Of a stretch of DNA of 41,348 nucleotides, positions 29,567 through 37,422 are shown piece after piece. Location of the stretch: positions 1 to 41,348 of the forward strand of contig NZ_QKYN01000132.1 of assembly GCF_003258295.1 (NCBI RefSeq), written 5' to 3'. A program made the position numbers and the translations under genes. Position 1 is the first letter of the stretch, and each line of letters opens with the position of its first letter. The notes under the pieces were generated by a model, which ran no database searches, had not been told where the DNA came from, and worked only from the letters and a program-made list of their open reading frames with translations. Source of the stretch: Streptacidiphilus pinicola. GTDB taxonomy: Bacteria; Actinomycetota; Actinomycetes; Streptomycetales; Streptomycetaceae.

Positions 29567-31021
29567 TCACGCCGCATGCGGGACGATCACGACGCGGTCC
29601 GGGTCGAAGACGCTGCGCGGGCCGGTGACCGGCCCGACCTCGATATGACCGATCAGGTAGCGCCGCACGTCCGCCTGCTGCTCCGGCGGCAGCTGCCGCC
29701 ACTCCGCGGGCGGCAGACCGGTCGCGAGCAGGCCCTCGACGGCGTCCGGGGCGCGCAGGACGACGGCGCGGTTCTCCGCGCGGATCCGGGCGGTCACCTC
29801 GGCGCGCTCCCGGTCCGCCGCCGGGTCGCCGGCGTCGAGTTCGGCGACGAGCTCCGCCAGCCGGGCCTGGTCGTGGCGCCGGGCCGCGGCCGTCCGCCCG
29901 TCGAGCAGCGCGGCCGGGGCGGCCTCGGGTGACGCGTGCGGACCCAGGGCGTCCAGCAGGTACGGGATCTGCTGGTCGACCAGCTCCTCCAGCCGGGTCG
30001 CGCTGATGTAGCGGAAGCAGGGCTCGCGGTCGGCGGCGCGGCGTCCGGTGCAGGCGTAGGTGGGGTACTCGTCCACGGTGGAGCCGACCATCCGGTGCCC
30101 GCAGCGGGCGCAGCGGACCAGGCCGGTGAGCGGGTAGTGGCGGTCCGTCAGCCGTCCGGCGCGGGCCTGGTGCCGGCTGCGCAGGCGCAGCTCCCTGGCC
30201 TCCTCCCAGTCGGCGAGGGGGACGCACGGCTTCCAGGCGCCGCGCACCGGCGTCCCGTCCGGACCGCGCACCAGCTCGCCGCCGTTGACGCGCAGCCCGG
30301 CATAGCGCGGCGCGTCGATGATCCGGCCGACCTTGGTCGAGGTCCAGCGGCCGCCCCCGGCGGTGGGGACGCGCTCGGTGGTGAGCTCGCGGGCGATCCA
30401 CGACAGCGTGCGGCCCGTCAGGAACCAGGCGTAGACGCGGGCGACGACGTCCGCCTCCTCGGGGACCAGGTCGTAGTCGCCGAGGGTGTAGCCGAAGGCG
30501 CGACGCCCGCCACCGTGCGGCCGCCCCGAGGCCGCCCCCTCCGCCTGCGCGGCGCGCACCGAGTCGGCGAGCCGCCGCCTGCCACGGTCCGCGAGCCGGG
30601 CGCGGTCGAGCAGCGCACGGCGCCGGTCGGCGTGGTCGAACTCGGCCCCGTCCTCGGGCGCGGCGGGGTCGAGCAGCGTCAGGCCGTGTTGCTCGACGAG
30701 CGTCAACAGAGCCGCCAGGTCCTGGGGTTGGACGCGCTCCAGCTCGTGCACGCCGTAGACCACGGCGTGCGTGACCTGTCCTGAGGCCAGCTCGGCCAGC
30801 AGGGCCTCCCAGCCGGGCCGCGCCGCGCCCGCCGACCAGCTCGTCGCCTGCGGGTCGAGCAGGACCCGACGCGGGGCGACCCGGATCCCGGCGCGCGCCG
30901 CCAATGCCCGGCACTCCGCCTCGCGCTGATCGACCCCCACCTGCCGCGACGACCGCCGGTGCGCCACCCGGCAGTACACGGCACCCTCGCGCCCTCCGTC
31001 CGCCGCACCGTCCCGCACCAC
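29567..31021 (-). CDS. Large serine recombinase-like protein lacking the catalytic serine
   Basis: A 484-residue protein with the plan of large serine recombinases: N-terminal resolvase domain (about 12-145), a recombinase domain (about 165-275, GRRAFGYTLGDYDLV, GRWTSTKVGRIIDAPRYAGL), a zinc ribbon (RCARCGHRM, YACTGRR, EPC) and a C-terminal helical part. The N-terminal motif that should read YxRVS is YCRVAH, so Ala20 replaces the nucleophilic Ser, and the DRLxR element reads HELER (92-96), losing the first Arg. Strand transfer as in known family members is therefore unlikely. It may be a decayed gene product, a DNA-binding relic or a regulator. No phage genes or att-like sequence were noticed nearby. 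Confidence 0.85.
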   Translation of the reverse strand: MVRDGAADGGREGAVYCRVAHRRSSRQVGVDQREAECRALAARAGIRVAPRRVLLDPQATSWSAGAARPGWEALLAELASGQVTHAVVYGVHELERVQPQDLAALLTLVEQHGLTLLDPAAPEDGAEFDHADRRRALLDRARLADRGRRRLADSVRAAQAEGAASGRPHGGGRRAFGYTLGDYDLVPEEADVVARVYAWFLTGRTLSWIARELTTERVPTAGGGRWTSTKVGRIIDAPRYAGLRVNGGELVRGPDGTPVRGAWKPCVPLADWEEARELRLRSRHQARAGRLTDRHYPLTGLVRCARCGHRMVGSTVDEYPTYACTGRRAADREPCFRYISATRLEELVDQQIPYLLDALGPHASPEAAPAALLDGRTAAARRHDQARLAELVAELDAGDPAADRERAEVTARIRAENRAVVLRAPDAVEGLLATGLPPAEWRQLPPEQQADVRRYLIGHIEVGPVTGPRSVFDPDRVVIVPHAA

Positions 31022-31057
31022 TGCCCTCCGCTCCGACTCGCGTGGTGGAATCGATGC

Positions 31058-31079
31058 TTCCTCTGAGTTTCCTCTGAGT
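31058..31079. repeat. Perfect tandem 11-bp repeat TTCCTCTGAGT
   Basis: Two exact copies (31058-31068 and 31069-31079), directly followed by a CTGAG-N5-CTCAG inverted repeat (31074-31088). The spacing of one helical turn is typical of sites for OmpR-family response regulators. It lies 37 bases upstream of the recombinase start. Confidence 0.75.
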
Positions 31080-31190
31080 CAACCTCAGACCGCTGTGAAT
31101 CCGCCGCACACGAAGCGGGACTGCGGTGCCGACCTCGTGGATCACCGCGGGTCACAGTGGTTCAGACCTGCCGACGAGAGGAGCGCACGG

Positions 31191-31211
31191 TTCCTCTGAA
31201 ATTCTTCTGAG
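31191..31211. repeat. Second, imperfect pair of the same 11-bp unit
   Basis: TTCCTCTGA begins at 31191 and TTCTTCTGAG at 31202, the same unit at the same 11-base period as the copies at 31058. It sits just upstream of a TTGACG -35-like hexamer. Confidence 0.6.
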
Positions 31212-31400
31212 CGCTCATTGACGCGCTCCGGCGCCCACTGGTTCCCTTTTCCCAGCAAGGTTCACCCCACCTTGTGGTGACATCCCTCCCCGCTCGATGC
31301 GTTCGGCCTGCCGCAACGCGTTCCTTGGCATGCCCACGCCATCGCATGGGGGGTTCTGCACGTCCGCTCGCTCCACCGACAGAGAGGACCCAGGATCTCC

Positions 31401-33395
31401 ATGGGCATCGCCTTCTTGGGACGGTCCGGCGCCGCCGCCGCAGGCCTGACCGCCGCGGCCGTCGTCGGCGCGCTCGCCATGGCCGCACCCGCGTCCGCCG
31501 GCACGTCGACCGCGCACGTCAAGCACCTGTGCGCGGCCCCCGCGCACGCACGGATGATGTCCTGCCTGGCGCTGGCACGCACCGACATCGCCGAGCCGCA
31601 CGCCCTGACCGCGAACGCGGTCTCCCCGGCAGCGACCCCCTCCGGCTACGGTCCCAGCGACCTGCTCAGTGCCTACAACCTGCCGGCCAACGGCGGTGCG
31701 GGCCAGACCGTGGCGATCGTCGACGCGCAGGACGACCCGAATGCGGAGTCGGACCTGGCTGCCTACCGCAGCCAGTACGGCCTGCCGGCCTGCACCACCG
31801 CCAACGGGTGCTTCAAAAAGGTCGACGAGAACGGCGGCACCAACTACCCGACCGCCGACTCGGGTTGGGCGGGCGAGATCTCCCTCGACCTGGACATGGT
31901 CTCGGCCGTGGCGCCCGACGCCCACATCATCCTGGTCGAGGCCACCTCGGCGAACATGAGCGACCTGGGCACCAGCGTCAACGAGGCCGTCTCACTGGGA
32001 GCGAAGTACGTCTCCAACAGCTACGGCGGCTCCGAGGACTCCACCGACCTGACCTCGGACAGCAGTTACTTCAACCACCCGGGTGTGGCCATCACCGTCT
32101 CGGCCGGCGACTCGGCCTACGGCGCCGAGTACCCGGCCTCCTCGCAGTACGTGACCTCGGTCGGCGGCACCTCGCTCAGCAAGGCGTCGAACAGCCGTGG
32201 TTGGAGTGAGAGCGTCTGGTCGACCTCCAGCACCGAGGGCACCGGCTCCGGCTGCTCGGCGTACGACCCCAAGCCCAGCTGGCAGACCGACACGGGCTGC
32301 TCCAAGCGCACCGTCTCGGACGTGTCCGCCGTTGCCGACCCAGCGACCGGCGTCGCGGTCTACGACAGCTACCAGGCCACCGGCTGGAACGTCTACGGCG
32401 GCACCAGCGCCTCCTCCCCGATCATCGCCTCCGTCTATGCGGACGCGGGCACCCCGGGCAGCGGTGACTACCCCGCCAAGTACCCCTACCAGCACACCAG
32501 CGCGCTGAACGACGTCACCAGCGGCAGCAACGGCACCTGCTCCCCCGCCTACCTCTGCACCGCCGAGGTCGGCTACGACGGCCCCACCGGGCTCGGCACG
32601 CCGAACGGGCTGACGGCCTTCACCGCGGGCACCAGCAGCGCCGAGACGGTCTCCGTCACCAACCCCGGCAGCCAGACCGGCGCGGTTGGCACGGCCGTCT
32701 CGAAGCAGGTCGCCGCGACGGACTCCGCGGGCAAGTCGCTGACGTACTCGGCGACGGGACTCCCGGCGGGCCTGAGCATCTCGTCCTCGGGCCTGATCTC
32801 CGGCACACCGACCACGGCCGGCACCTCCAGCGTGACCGTCACGGCGTCCTCCGGCAGCGCATCCGGCTCGACGTCCTTCTCCTGGACCGTCAGCTCCGGC
32901 GGCGGCACGGGAGGCTGCACCAGCACCGGCCAGAAGCTCGGCAACCCCGGCTTCGAGACCGGCACCGCCTCACCCTGGACCGCCTCCTCCGGCGTGATCA
33001 ACGGTGACACGACCTCGGAGCCGGCCCACTCCGGCAGCTACGACGCCTGGCTGGACGGCTACGGCACCACCCACACCGACACCCTGTCGCAGTCGGTGGC
33101 GATCCCGGCCGGCTGCACCACCGGCTTCTCCTTCTGGCTGCACGTCGACACCGCCGAGACCAGCACGACCACGGCCTACGACACCCTCAAGGTCCAGGTC
33201 CTGAACGGCTCCGGCAGTGTGCTGGGCACCCTGGCCACCTACTCCAACCTGAACGCCGGCAGCGGCTACACCCAGCACTCCTTCGACCTGTCGAGCTACG
33301 CCGGACAGACCGTCACCCTCAAGTTCACCGGGAGTGAGGACGCGAGCCAGCAGACCAGCTTCGTCATCGACGACACCGCGCTGAACGCCTCCTGA
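31401..33395 (+). CDS. Secreted S53 (sedolisin) peptidase with Ig-like and C-terminal domains
   Basis: A 664-residue secreted serine-carboxyl peptidase. A Sec signal peptide ends at about residue 33 (APASA). A short N-terminal region leads into the S53 catalytic domain (about 75-410) with Glu159 and Asp163 (GEISLDLDM), the oxyanion Asp237 (SAGDSAYG) and the nucleophile Ser336 in GGTSASSP. The long autoinhibitory prodomain of classical sedolisins seems absent or reduced. After it come a He_PIG/putative Ig-like domain (about 413-500; [17 protein letters not shown]) and a beta-rich C-terminal domain (about 513-664) starting [12 protein letters not shown]. Such proteins act on extracellular protein, probably at acid pH. 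The start is preceded by AGAGAGGACCCAGGA. A strong bidirectional terminator follows. Confidence 0.93.
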   Translation: MGIAFLGRSGAAAAGLTAAAVVGALAMAAPASAGTSTAHVKHLCAAPAHARMMSCLALARTDIAEPHALTANAVSPAATPSGYGPSDLLSAYNLPANGGAGQTVAIVDAQDDPNAESDLAAYRSQYGLPACTTANGCFKKVDENGGTNYPTADSGWAGEISLDLDMVSAVAPDAHIILVEATSANMSDLGTSVNEAVSLGAKYVSNSYGGSEDSTDLTSDSSYFNHPGVAITVSAGDSAYGAEYPASSQYVTSVGGTSLSKASNSRGWSESVWSTSSTEGTGSGCSAYDPKPSWQTDTGCSKRTVSDVSAVADPATGVAVYDSYQATGWNVYGGTSASSPIIASVYADAGTPGSGDYPAKYPYQHTSALNDVTSGSNGTCSPAYLCTAEVGYDGPTGLGTPNGLTAFTAGTSSAETVSVTNPGSQTGAVGTAVSKQVAATDSAGKSLTYSATGLPAGLSISSSGLISGTPTTAGTSSVTVTASSGSASGSTSFSWTVSSGGGTGGCTSTGQKLGNPGFETGTASPWTASSGVINGDTTSEPAHSGSYDAWLDGYGTTHTDTLSQSVAIPAGCTTGFSFWLHVDTAETSTTTAYDTLKVQVLNGSGSVLGTLATYSNLNAGSGYTQHSFDLSSYAGQTVTLKFTGSEDASQQTSFVIDDTALNAS

Positions 33396-33413
33396 TCCAC
33401 CCCTGATCCACCC
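33393..33413. repeat. Short tandem duplication at the peptidase stop codon
   Basis: TGATCCACCC occurs twice in succession (33393 and 33404), the first copy supplying the TGA stop of the peptidase. It looks like replication slippage. Confidence 0.6.
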
Positions 33414-33421
33414 GCAGAGCG

Positions 33422-33459
33422 CGCGAGGCCCCCTGCTCCCCCCGGCAGGGGGCCTCGCG
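33422..33459. terminator. Strong bidirectional terminator
   Basis: Perfect 15-base arms (33422-33436 and 33445-33459; CGCGAGGCCCCCTGC and its complement) with an 8-base loop, between the convergent peptidase and carbonic anhydrase genes. Confidence 0.85.
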
Positions 33460-33479
33460 TCGTCACCTCGCGTCGTCAC
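33454..33479. repeat. Perfect tandem 13-bp repeat CTCGCGTCGTCAC
   Basis: Two copies (33454-33466, 33467-33479). The first begins inside the terminator arm and the second contains the stop codon of the carbonic anhydrase gene. Confidence 0.7.
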
Positions 33480-34024
33480 CGCGCATCGACGACGGTGCTG
33501 ATCCGGCCCGTGTCGACGTCGTGGACATGGCCGGAGACGCTCACCTCGGCGGGGATCAGCGGCGACAGCCGGAGCCGCTCGACGTCGGCGCGGACCGTGG
33601 CGTACGGGTCGGCCACCTGGGAGCCCGCGAGCGCCGCCTCGTCGAGACCGGTCGCGGTCGCCGCCTCACGACGGAACGCCTCGTCGGCGAGGAAGCCGGT
33701 GCCGCACTGGGTGTGATGGACGACGGCGACCTCGAAGAGCGGGCCCGACAGCCCGAACACGCGTCGGGCCAGGAACGCCAGATAGGCGAGGTCGCCGATC
33801 ACGGCCGGGGTGACCCGGCCGCCGGCATTGCGGATCACGGGGGCCTCGCCGAGCCGGATCCCGAGGACGGTGGCCGGATCCACCCGGTGATCCAGACAGC
33901 AGACCACGATCAGCTGCGCGGTGGGCGGGGCGAGCGGGAGCGGGGCGTTGTCACGGGCGAAGTCCTCGTTGCGGGCGAGGAGCGGGCCCATCCTGGTCCG
34001 GCTGGTGCTGACGGGACCGGTCAT
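33476..34024 (-). CDS. Beta-class carbonic anhydrase-like protein
   Basis: A 182-residue cytoplasmic protein of the beta-carbonic anhydrase family, which hydrates CO2 to bicarbonate. The zinc ligands and gating pair are visible: Cys43, Asp45 and Arg47 in CLDHR, then His104 and Cys107 in HHTQCG. APVIRNAGGR and the GDLAYLAFL helix also fit. It is shorter than plant-type enzymes and resembles the small bacterial clade. The ATG at 34024 follows GGAGGG with 8 bases of spacing; the open frame extends further upstream but through the operator region. It is divergent from a TetR gene across two palindromes, so it is probably the TetR target. Confidence 0.9.
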   Translation of the reverse strand: MTGPVSTSRTRMGPLLARNEDFARDNAPLPLAPPTAQLIVVCCLDHRVDPATVLGIRLGEAPVIRNAGGRVTPAVIGDLAYLAFLARRVFGLSGPLFEVAVVHHTQCGTGFLADEAFRREAATATGLDEAALAGSQVADPYATVRADVERLRLSPLIPAEVSVSGHVHDVDTGRISTVVDAR

Positions 34025-34051
34025 GGCGGTTCCCTCCGAGCTCGACTCTTT

Positions 34052-34066
34052 GTGGACACTGTCCAC
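34052..34066. promoter_or_regulatory. Operator palindrome 1
   Basis: GTGGACACTGTCCAC is a perfect 15-base palindrome around a central C, 28 bases upstream of the carbonic anhydrase start. Together with the following GTT it is an 18-base near-repeat of the second site. Confidence 0.8.
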
Positions 34067-34079
34067 GTTAGCTCCGAAA

Positions 34080-34094
34080 GTGGACGCCGTCCAC
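34080..34094. promoter_or_regulatory. Operator palindrome 2
   Basis: GTGGACGCCGTCCAC is a perfect palindrome differing from site 1 at two mirrored positions. Centre-to-centre distance is 28 bases and it lies 20 bases upstream of the TetR start, so TetR binding here would shut off both genes. Confidence 0.8.
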
Positions 34095-34113
34095 GTTGCG
34101 CTATGGTGAGCCG

Positions 34114-34812
34114 GTGACCACGGTCCGACCTGCAGCGGAGCCACCCGAGCCGCCTACGTCCGCGTCCGCGACGCCGTCGGCAGGGCGCCGGCGACCGCGG
34201 GGAGCGGTCCGGGCCGGCCTGATCGCCGCCGGTGTGGAGCTGGCACGCACCGGCGGCCCGGACGCGGTGGTGCTGCGCGAGGCCACGCGCCTGGTCGGCG
34301 TCGTGCCCAACGCCGCGTACCGACACTTCGCCGACCGTGACGAGCTCCTCGCCGTCGTCTGCGTCGCGGCGATGACCGAGCTCGGCGACCGGATGGCCGC
34401 CGCGGTGGCCCGCGTCCCCGGGGCCCCGGACGATCCGCTCGCGGCCCGCCTGCGGCTCGGCGCGATCGGCACCGCCTACCTGGAGTTCGCCCGCGCGGAA
34501 CCGGGCCTGTTCGCCACCGCCTTCGCCGTGCCGTCGCAGCACCTGTACACGGCCCCCGCCGACCCCGCGCCCGGCGCCGACCGCAGCCCCCTCGGCCAGC
34601 TGCGCACCGCCCTGGACGCGCTCGTCGCCGCGGGCGTCCTCGACCCCCGCCGCCGACCGGGGCTCGAGTTCCCGATCTGGTCCGCCGTCCACGGCTTGGC
34701 CGTCCTCACCAGCCAGGGGCCCCTGCGCGAGGTCGGCGCCCCCGAACGCGCCCGGCTGAACGAGCTGACGCTCGCCTTCATCGGCGAGAGCCTGGAACAG
34801 CGGGCGACGTGA
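34114..34812 (+). CDS. TetR-family transcriptional regulator
   Basis: A 232-residue repressor-type regulator. The N-terminal HTH (about 30-85) shows AVRAGLIAAGVELARTGG and the recognition-helix region VVPNAAYRHFADRDELLAVV. The C-terminal ligand-binding domain has EFARAEPGLFATAFAV, typical of the WHG/TetR_C_13-like subgroup. A Pro/Ser-rich leader of about 25 residues precedes the HTH. GTG at 34114 is chosen; a TTG at 34096 would place the start inside an operator. Two perfect palindromes between it and the carbonic anhydrase gene imply autoregulation and control of that neighbour. The inducer is unknown. Confidence 0.9.
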   Translation: MTTVRPAAEPPEPPTSASATPSAGRRRPRGAVRAGLIAAGVELARTGGPDAVVLREATRLVGVVPNAAYRHFADRDELLAVVCVAAMTELGDRMAAAVARVPGAPDDPLAARLRLGAIGTAYLEFARAEPGLFATAFAVPSQHLYTAPADPAPGADRSPLGQLRTALDALVAAGVLDPRRRPGLEFPIWSAVHGLAVLTSQGPLREVGAPERARLNELTLAFIGESLEQRAT

Positions 34813-34870
34813 GGGCAGGCCACAGGGGCTCGCTGACGGATCAGGTCGCTCCTTGCCGCACTGACCGGCC

Positions 34871-35740
34871 TCAGCCCGGTTTCCCCGCTGCCGCCCGCGC
34901 CGCGGCCATGTCGCGGCGCTCGTTGCGCACCGCCAGCGCGACGGTGACGGCGAGGCTCGCGGCGATGATGCCCTCGGCCCAGAAGAAGGCGACATAGTCC
35001 ATCAGCGAGCCGATGGGCGGGCTCCCCGGCGCGGCGTTGCGCAGACCGACGAGGGCGAACAGGGTGGCGGCCATCCAGCCCAGCGCCGGCCAGACCATGC
35101 CGTGGCGTCGGCGCACGAGGACCTCCGCGCCACCGAGCACGGCGAGGGCCAGCGCCCACATCGCCGCCATCATGAACCAGGCCAGGATGAACGTCGCCCG
35201 CGAGCGTCCCGCCCTGGCGTCGAGCCGCGCGACCGTGCCGCCGCTGGCCGACTTCGTGGGGCGGACGACGAAGAACGGGTCGGCGTCGCTGTAGGTCAGG
35301 GACAGGGGAACGGTGTGGCCGTGGTCGGTGGCGACCCAGCCCACGGAGAGGTCGTAGCGGTCGAAGGGATAGTCAGTGGGGGTGCCGTTGTTGAGCCCGG
35401 CCGTGACGACCTGGAGCGGAGCGACATCTCCGGGTTTGGTGTGGAAGCTGGACACCGTCAGCCCCACGGCGGTGATCTCGATGTCCTTGGCGAAGACCGG
35501 TGAGTCGGGCTCCTCAGCGAGGCCGCCGTGCGGGAACGCCTGGACGGAGAGCGACAGGTCGAGCCCGGACGTGTTCACACCCTGGGCGGTGACGTCGAGT
35601 TCGATCCAGTCCGAGGCCGTCGGGTTGCCGACCACGCTGACCTGCTGGCGGCTGGTGCGCTCGTTGAGGTAGAGCCCGACACCCGCGCCGCACAGCACCA
35701 TGACCAGCGCGACTACGAGGAGCGAAGGCGGAATACGCAT
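34871..35740 (-). CDS. DUF4436-family membrane protein
   Basis: A 289-residue membrane protein. One N-terminal hydrophobic segment (about 5-25) anchors an extracytoplasmic beta-rich domain (about 30-180) containing YPFDRYDLSVGW and a PFFVVRPTKS segment. Three to four further transmembrane helices follow (about 190-275), with LGWMAATLFALVGLRNAAPG and SLMDYVAFFWAEGIIAAS. These are hallmarks of the uncharacterised DUF4436 family, frequent in actinomycetes. No enzymatic function is known to me. A weak CGGGA site precedes the ATG. It is divergent from the flavohemoglobin gene. Confidence 0.85.
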   Translation of the reverse strand: MRIPPSLLVVALVMVLCGAGVGLYLNERTSRQQVSVVGNPTASDWIELDVTAQGVNTSGLDLSLSVQAFPHGGLAEEPDSPVFAKDIEITAVGLTVSSFHTKPGDVAPLQVVTAGLNNGTPTDYPFDRYDLSVGWVATDHGHTVPLSLTYSDADPFFVVRPTKSASGGTVARLDARAGRSRATFILAWFMMAAMWALALAVLGGAEVLVRRRHGMVWPALGWMAATLFALVGLRNAAPGSPPIGSLMDYVAFFWAEGIIAASLAVTVALAVRNERRDMAAARAAAGKPG

Positions 35741-36087
35741 GATGTCCCGTCCGGTGGCGATGCATCAGCGGCCATACATTCGGAACTTATGTCCTATTTG
35801 GGGCGAAAGCACCGCCCCTGGGCCGATCGGGCGAGAGGCGGGGCCTCGACCCCAGCGCCCCACGGATTTCGGTACTCCGATCCGCTCGACCGCTGTGCTA
35901 GCTTGATGTCCACTCGTCAAACAGACGAATGTGCGCGACTTGTGGCGATCTCATGTCCATGCGGAGCCAGGGGTGCCGCTCCTGAGCGCATTGTGAGCAG
36001 AATCTGGGTCAGCCGTGGCCAGCCGTCGTGCCACAGGACGACGGGGGATGTCATGCGAGGTTCGTCTGCGATCGGGAGCATTCCACC
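35741..36087. promoter_or_regulatory. Divergent intergenic region, DUF4436 and flavohemoglobin genes
   Basis: This 347-base region contains TGTGCTAGCTT with TAGCTT (35899-35904) as a possible extended -10 for the rightward gene, and an inverted repeat TCGTC-N5-GACGA (35914-35928) just downstream of it, well placed for an operator. No matching -35 is clear. No gene is supported. Confidence 0.4.
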
Positions 36088-37368
36088 GTGTGGTTCCAAC
36101 CCCGCCGTCCCGTCGGCGGCCCCAGGGCCGCTGACGCCCCCGACAGCAGTCGGATATCAGGACCCGGCGCGTCCGACCTTACCGGTGTCGCGGACGGTGC
36201 TCTCGACTCGACCCACGCCCGGACCTTCGCAGGCGGCCTCACGGACCGTGACGTCGCGCTGATCCGCACCAGTCTCGCCGTGGTCGAGCCGCTGGCGGCC
36301 GACATGGCGGTCTACTTCTACTCGATCCTGTTCACGCGCTACCCGCAGGTCAGGGAGATGTTCCCGCCCGGCATGGACACCCAGCGCGGACGCCTGCTGC
36401 GAGCCCTGCTGCACATCGTCGACCTCGTCGACGACCCCGAGGCGCTGGCCCGGTTCTGCGCCCATCTCGGACGCGACCACCGCAAGTTCGGCACCCAGAA
36501 CGACCACTACGACGCGGTCGGGGAGTGCCTGCTGGCCGCGCTGGCCCGGTTCGCCGGCCCCGCGTGGAACCCCGAGGTGGCCGGGGCCTGGACCCGCGCC
36601 TACACCGCCGTCGCCAAGGTGATGACGCAGGCCGCGGACGAGGACGCGCAGGCGCGGCCCGCGGTCTGGAACGCCCAGATCGTGCACCGGCAGGTCTTCC
36701 CGCACGGCATCGCCGCCATCACCGTGCAGCCCGACAAGCCCTACGAGTACGCCGCCGGACAGTACGTCAGCATGGAGACCCCGTGGTGGCCGCGGGAGTG
36801 GCGCTACTACTCCCCCGCCAACGCGCCGCGCCCGGACGGCACCCTCACCTTCCACGTCCGCGCGATCCCGACCGGCTGGGTGAGCAACGCCCTGGTCCGG
36901 CGCTCCACCGTGGGCGACGTGATCCGGCTCGGACCGCCGCTCGGCGACATGGTGCTGGACCCGGAGTCGGGCCGCGACATCCTCTGCGTGGCCGGCGGCA
37001 CCGGACTGGCCCCGATCCGCGCGCTGGTCGAGGAGAGCGCCCGCAACGGCGTCCAGCGGCAGATGGACGTGTTCATCGGCGCCCGCACCTCCGACGAGCT
37101 CTACGGCCTCGACGAGATGCTGCGGTTCGCGCAGCGCAACCACTGGCTGCAGGTGCGCGCCGCCGTCTCCGACGAGCACATCCTCGGGCTGAGCGGCTCG
37201 CTGCCGCAGGTGCTGCGGGAGTTCGGCCCCTGGTACCGGCACGACGCCTACCTCAGCGGCCCGGCCTCGATGGTGACCGCCGCGGCCGACACCCTGCGGC
37301 AGAACGGCGTCCCGCGCTCGCGCATCCGCCACGACCCGCTCGACGTGCCCGTCCTGTCCCTGAACTGA
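36088..37368 (+). CDS. Flavohemoglobin-like protein (globin plus FAD/NAD reductase)
   Basis: A 426-residue protein with an unusual polar N-terminal extension (about 1-48), a globin domain (about 50-185) with B10-type Tyr78 (YFYSILF) and proximal His131 (DHRKFG), then a ferredoxin-reductase-like FAD domain (about 190-300; EWRYYSPAN) and an NAD-binding domain with GGTGLAPIRA. Family members use NAD(P)H and oxygen to convert nitric oxide to nitrate. No other nitrogen genes are adjacent. GTG at 36088 with GGGAG 9 bases upstream is preferred; an in-frame GTG at 36028 adds 20 residues without a good site. The next gene follows 54 bases later in the same direction, a likely operon. Confidence 0.9.
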   Translation: MWFQPRRPVGGPRAADAPDSSRISGPGASDLTGVADGALDSTHARTFAGGLTDRDVALIRTSLAVVEPLAADMAVYFYSILFTRYPQVREMFPPGMDTQRGRLLRALLHIVDLVDDPEALARFCAHLGRDHRKFGTQNDHYDAVGECLLAALARFAGPAWNPEVAGAWTRAYTAVAKVMTQAADEDAQARPAVWNAQIVHRQVFPHGIAAITVQPDKPYEYAAGQYVSMETPWWPREWRYYSPANAPRPDGTLTFHVRAIPTGWVSNALVRRSTVGDVIRLGPPLGDMVLDPESGRDILCVAGGTGLAPIRALVEESARNGVQRQMDVFIGARTSDELYGLDEMLRFAQRNHWLQVRAAVSDEHILGLSGSLPQVLREFGPWYRHDAYLSGPASMVTAAADTLRQNGVPRSRIRHDPLDVPVLSLN

Positions 37369-37422
37369 CGCCGTGGGCCTCCCCCGGGCCCCGCACCGAC
37401 CCGACCCCGGGAGCCATCCCCC

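Larger units (their letters stand above)
31022..31400. promoter_or_regulatory. Divergent regulatory region, recombinase and S53 peptidase
   Basis: This 379-base gap has lower GC than its flanks. It contains two separate pairs of 11-base direct repeats listed below. A TTGACG hexamer at 31218-31223 stands 6 bases beyond the second pair and could be a -35 for the peptidase, though no good -10 is visible. CACCTTGTGGTG and other short inverted repeats occur nearer the peptidase. No gene is supported. Confidence 0.5.

Noticed and set aside
29567..31400. Integrated prophage or mobile island marked by the serine recombinase
   Set aside because: No phage structural genes, excisionase, att-like core repeats or shift in composition around it, and the enzyme lacks its catalytic serine.
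35953..35985. Ten-codon ORF (MSMRSQGCRS) before the flavohemoglobin-like gene
   Set aside because: No ribosome site, no attenuator-like hairpins, and only one Cys. Too short to support.
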